From positions 1 through 7,139 of the forward strand of contig JAEZLB010000273.1 in the NCBI GenBank assembly GCA_023435945.1: DNA of 7,139 nucleotides. Reading direction: 5' to 3'. The notes under the pieces are model-generated. The model saw only the letters and a list, made by a program, of their open reading frames with translations, ran no database searches and had not been told where the DNA came from. The stretch is from Pseudomonadota bacterium. GTDB lineage: Bacteria > Pseudomonadota > Gammaproteobacteria > Burkholderiales > Burkholderiaceae_D. Positions 4,669-7,139 of this stretch are shown here, in pieces; within the stretch, counting starts at the first letter, position 1; each line of letters opens with the position of its first letter. A program made the translations under genes and the position numbers.

Positions 4669-7139
4669 TCAACGCTGCATGGTTTCCCAGATTTTCTGCA
4701 GGCGCTTGACCGACATGGGCATGGGTGTGCGCAACTCTTGGGCAAACAGCGATACGCGCAATTCTTCCAGCATCCACCGGTATTCCGTCATGCGCGGATC
4801 GCTGCTGCGTCCCTTCATCGCGCGTTGCCACGGTGTTGCCGCTTGCGACCATTCCGCCATGAGTCTGGTATCGCGAGCAGGATCGGCACGCAGCTTATCC
4901 AGCCGCACATTGATGGCCTTCAAATAACGAGGGAAATGCGCAAGCTGCGCATAATCCGTTTCCGCGACGAAGCGTTTCCCGATCAGCGCCTGCAACTGCG
5001 ACTGGATATCGGCGACTGCCTGAGCATGCGCTTTAGCACCCTGCAACTTCTTCGGGAGTGCATGGTATTCCGTCAGCACCTGCCCGACCAGCCGCGCAAT
5101 TTCATTCACCAGCAAGCCAAACCGCGACTTGCCTTCCTCGCGGCGTGTATTAAATTCACCCTCGTTGCTTGGCAAAGGCGCTTGCAGGAAGGCTCGATCC
5201 AGGCCCGCATTCAGAATCTGCTCGCGCAATTCTTCCTGCGTGCCCAGCGACATGAATTGCATGCCCATCTGCTGCAGGCCAGGGATATTCTTTTCCTGGA
5301 ACTTCAGTTGCTCTTTCAACTGCAAGGCGAACAGGCGCCGCAAACCGAGGCGGTGTATCTGTTCGGCTTCCTGCGGATCGTCGAATACTTCGAGATCGCA
5401 ATGCGTTCTCTTATCCACCAGCGCGGGATAACCGATCAGCGTCTGCCTGCCCTTGCGTATCTCCAGCAATTCCGGCAACTCGCCGAAACTCCATGAAGTC
5501 AGGTTCTGATACTCGGAAACCGTTGTATCGCTTGATGCAGGTTCGGCTGTTTTGCCCTTGCCCTGTCCTTGCACCGCTACCGGACTTGCCGGCTCATCTG
5601 CCGCAACCACAGCCTGTTCCGCGATACGCTGGAAACTGGCGCGCGCCTGACCGCCTAGTTCCGCCTGCAAGGTAGCGAGATTCCGCCCCATGTCGAGCTG
5701 GCGGCCGTGTTCATCGATGACCTTGAAATTCATGAACAGGTGCGCGGGCAGGGTCTCCAGCTTGAAGTCTGCGGTCTTTACAATCAGCGTTTTCTGTTCG
5801 CGTATGTCGGCAATCAGCGCCTCGAGCAAACCGCCCCGGCCAAAGGTCTTGGCCGCTTCGACACGATCGTAAAACCCGGCGGCATACTCCGGCAACGGCA
5901 CACAATGCCGACGCAGTTTTTGCGGCAGCGATTTCAGCAGCAATTGCGTCTTTTCCTTCAGCATGCCCGGCACCAGCCATTCACAACGCGAGGCTGACAC
6001 CTGGTTCAAGGCATACAGCGGCACGGTCAGCGTCACACCATCGCGCGCCGCGCCCGGCTCGAAATGATAAGTCAGCCCCATGTCTATGCCAGCCACCGAC
6101 ATGGACTTGGGGAACAGATCTGTCGTGATGCCGGCCGCTTCATGCCGCATCAGGTCGTCACGATTCAGGTACAACAGCTTGCCATTGCCCTGTACAGCCT
6201 TGCGATACCACTTGTCGAAGGTCGTGCCGTCATACACGTCGTCCGGAAGTTGCTGGTCGTAGAAGGCCGCGATCAGCTCTTCATCCACCAGCACATCCTG
6301 CCGGCGCGACTTGTGTTCCAGTTTTTCGATTTCGCGTATCAGGTTCTGGTTGTGTGCGAGGAAGGGAGCACGGGTATCGAACTCCCCTTCTACCAACGCG
6401 GAGCGAATGAAAATTTCGCGCGCCTCCTTGGGATTCACGCGTCCAAAATCGATGGGGCGCTGGCTATAGACGACCAGGCCGTGCAAGGTCGCGCGTTCAT
6501 GCGCCACGACCTGGGCCCGGCGCTTTTCCCAGCGCGGATCACCATAAGATTTTTTCAGCAGATGCGCGCCTATGCGTTCCAGCCACTGCGGCTGTATCTG
6601 TGCAACCGTACGGGCGAACAAGCGCTGCGTTTCCACCAGCTCGGCGGCCATGATCCATTTGCCCGCTTTCTTTACCAGCGAAGAGCCAGGCCATATGTGG
6701 AATTTGATGCCGCGCGCACCGAGGTAAATCGCATCTTCTTCCGACTTGAAGCCCACATTACCCAGAAGGCCGGTCAGCAGCGCGGTATGCAATTGTTCGT
6801 AGGTCGCCTCGGCCTGATTCAGGCGCCAGCCCTGCTCCTTCACCAGGGTCAGCAACTGCGAATGCACATCGCGCCATTCGCGCAGGCGCAACTGCGACAG
6901 GAAATTGGCCCGGCAATTTTCCTGCAACTGCTTGTTGGATTTCTTGTGCGCGATGGCTTCCTCGAACCACTTCCATATTTTCAGGTAGCTGAGGAATTCC
7001 GATTTTTCATCGGCGAACTTCTTGTGCGCGTTATCGGCGGCCTGTTGCGCTTCCAGCGGACGATCACGCGGATCTTGTACCGACAGGGCTGCAGCGATGA
7101 TCAGCACCTCGTTCAGGCAATCATGCTCGCGCGCCGCCA
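4669..7139 (-). CDS. hrpA: ATP-dependent RNA helicase HrpA (C-terminal part)
   Basis: The frame is open to the right edge, giving 822 residues of a protein that is normally about 1300 long; the DEAH ATPase core lies beyond the window. The first visible residues (CLNEVLIIAAALSVQDPRDR) are the end of the helicase-associated HA2 region. An OB-type domain follows, with GARGIKFHIWPGSS (about 140-153) and KWIMAAELVET (about 160-170). From about 235 (AREIFIRSALVEGEF, 239-253) to the end is the long DUF3418 region typical of bacterial HrpA, interrupted at about 512-542 by a low-complexity Gly/Lys/Ala/Ser linker. HrpA is a DEAH-box RNA helicase acting on mRNA and translating ribosomes. The stop is TGA 4671-4669. 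The internal GTG at 7107 is not a start, since similarity continues upstream of it. The upstream promoter is not in the window. Confidence 0.93.
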   Translation of the reverse strand, partial: AAREHDCLNEVLIIAAALSVQDPRDRPLEAQQAADNAHKKFADEKSEFLSYLKIWKWFEEAIAHKKSNKQLQENCRANFLSQLRLREWRDVHSQLLTLVKEQGWRLNQAEATYEQLHTALLTGLLGNVGFKSEEDAIYLGARGIKFHIWPGSSLVKKAGKWIMAAELVETQRLFARTVAQIQPQWLERIGAHLLKKSYGDPRWEKRRAQVVAHERATLHGLVVYSQRPIDFGRVNPKEAREIFIRSALVEGEFDTRAPFLAHNQNLIREIEKLEHKSRRQDVLVDEELIAAFYDQQLPDDVYDGTTFDKWYRKAVQGNGKLLYLNRDDLMRHEAAGITTDLFPKSMSVAGIDMGLTYHFEPGAARDGVTLTVPLYALNQVSASRCEWLVPGMLKEKTQLLLKSLPQKLRRHCVPLPEYAAGFYDRVEAAKTFGRGGLLEALIADIREQKTLIVKTADFKLETLPAHLFMNFKVIDEHGRQLDMGRNLATLQAELGGQARASFQRIAEQAVVAADEPASPVAVQGQGKGKTAEPASSDTTVSEYQNLTSWSFGELPELLEIRKGRQTLIGYPALVDKRTHCDLEVFDDPQEAEQIHRLGLRRLFALQLKEQLKFQEKNIPGLQQMGMQFMSLGTQEELREQILNAGLDRAFLQAPLPSNEGEFNTRREEGKSRFGLLVNEIARLVGQVLTEYHALPKKLQGAKAHAQAVADIQSQLQALIGKRFVAETDYAQLAHFPRYLKAINVRLDKLRADPARDTRLMAEWSQAATPWQRAMKGRSSDPRMTEYRWMLEELRVSLFAQELRTPMPMSVKRLQKIWETMQR

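Noticed and set aside
4624..5496. 290-codon plus-strand ORF
   Set aside because: It is the antisense shadow of hrpA, which is strongly supported by family similarity over the whole stretch.

Overview
The window looks like chromosomal DNA from a betaproteobacterium, most likely Burkholderiales and perhaps Oxalobacteraceae (a Herminiimonas- or Collimonas-like organism). This rests on the protein types: a long HrpA helicase with its DUF3418 tail, a YsnF/AvaK stress protein with the aromatic C-terminal tail I associate with this group, and a class V aminotransferase of the alanine-glyoxylate type. The genus is a guess from pattern memory. I see no sign of phage, insertion sequence, CRISPR, tRNA or rRNA.

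Layout. Positions 1-465 (+) hold the 3' end of a PLP-dependent aminotransferase. It converges on a minus-strand gene, and a hairpin at 492-527 lies between the two stops. Positions 546-1646 (-) and 1973-2632 (-) are two tandem genes whose products both carry the two-half DUF2382 (YsnF/AvaK) domain but have unrelated N-terminal parts. About 330 bp separates them, holding two inverted repeats and a repeated 12-mer. Positions 2896-3279 (+) encode a small conserved-looking protein of unknown function, divergent from the second stress gene across a 263-bp region containing a 16-bp near-palindrome. Positions 3280-3717 have no convincing gene. Positions 3718-4119 (-) encode a small VOC (glyoxalase/bleomycin-resistance fold) protein. 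Positions 4235-4520 (-) are a two-helix membrane protein gene, apparently broken by one extra C in a C5 run. From 4669 to the right edge (-) lies the C-terminal two thirds or so of hrpA.

Functional reading. The centre (about 546-3280) looks like a small stress-response island: two DUF2382 proteins and a divergent small unknown gene that may share control signals. The flanking aminotransferase and HrpA are core metabolic and RNA-handling genes. For three genes (546-1646, 1973-2632, 2896-3279) the longest open frame is not the likely coding region, because a good Shine-Dalgarno sequence points to an internal ATG. I found no clearly new biological system. The most checkable oddities are the frameshifted membrane gene and the repeat-rich leader of the first stress gene.
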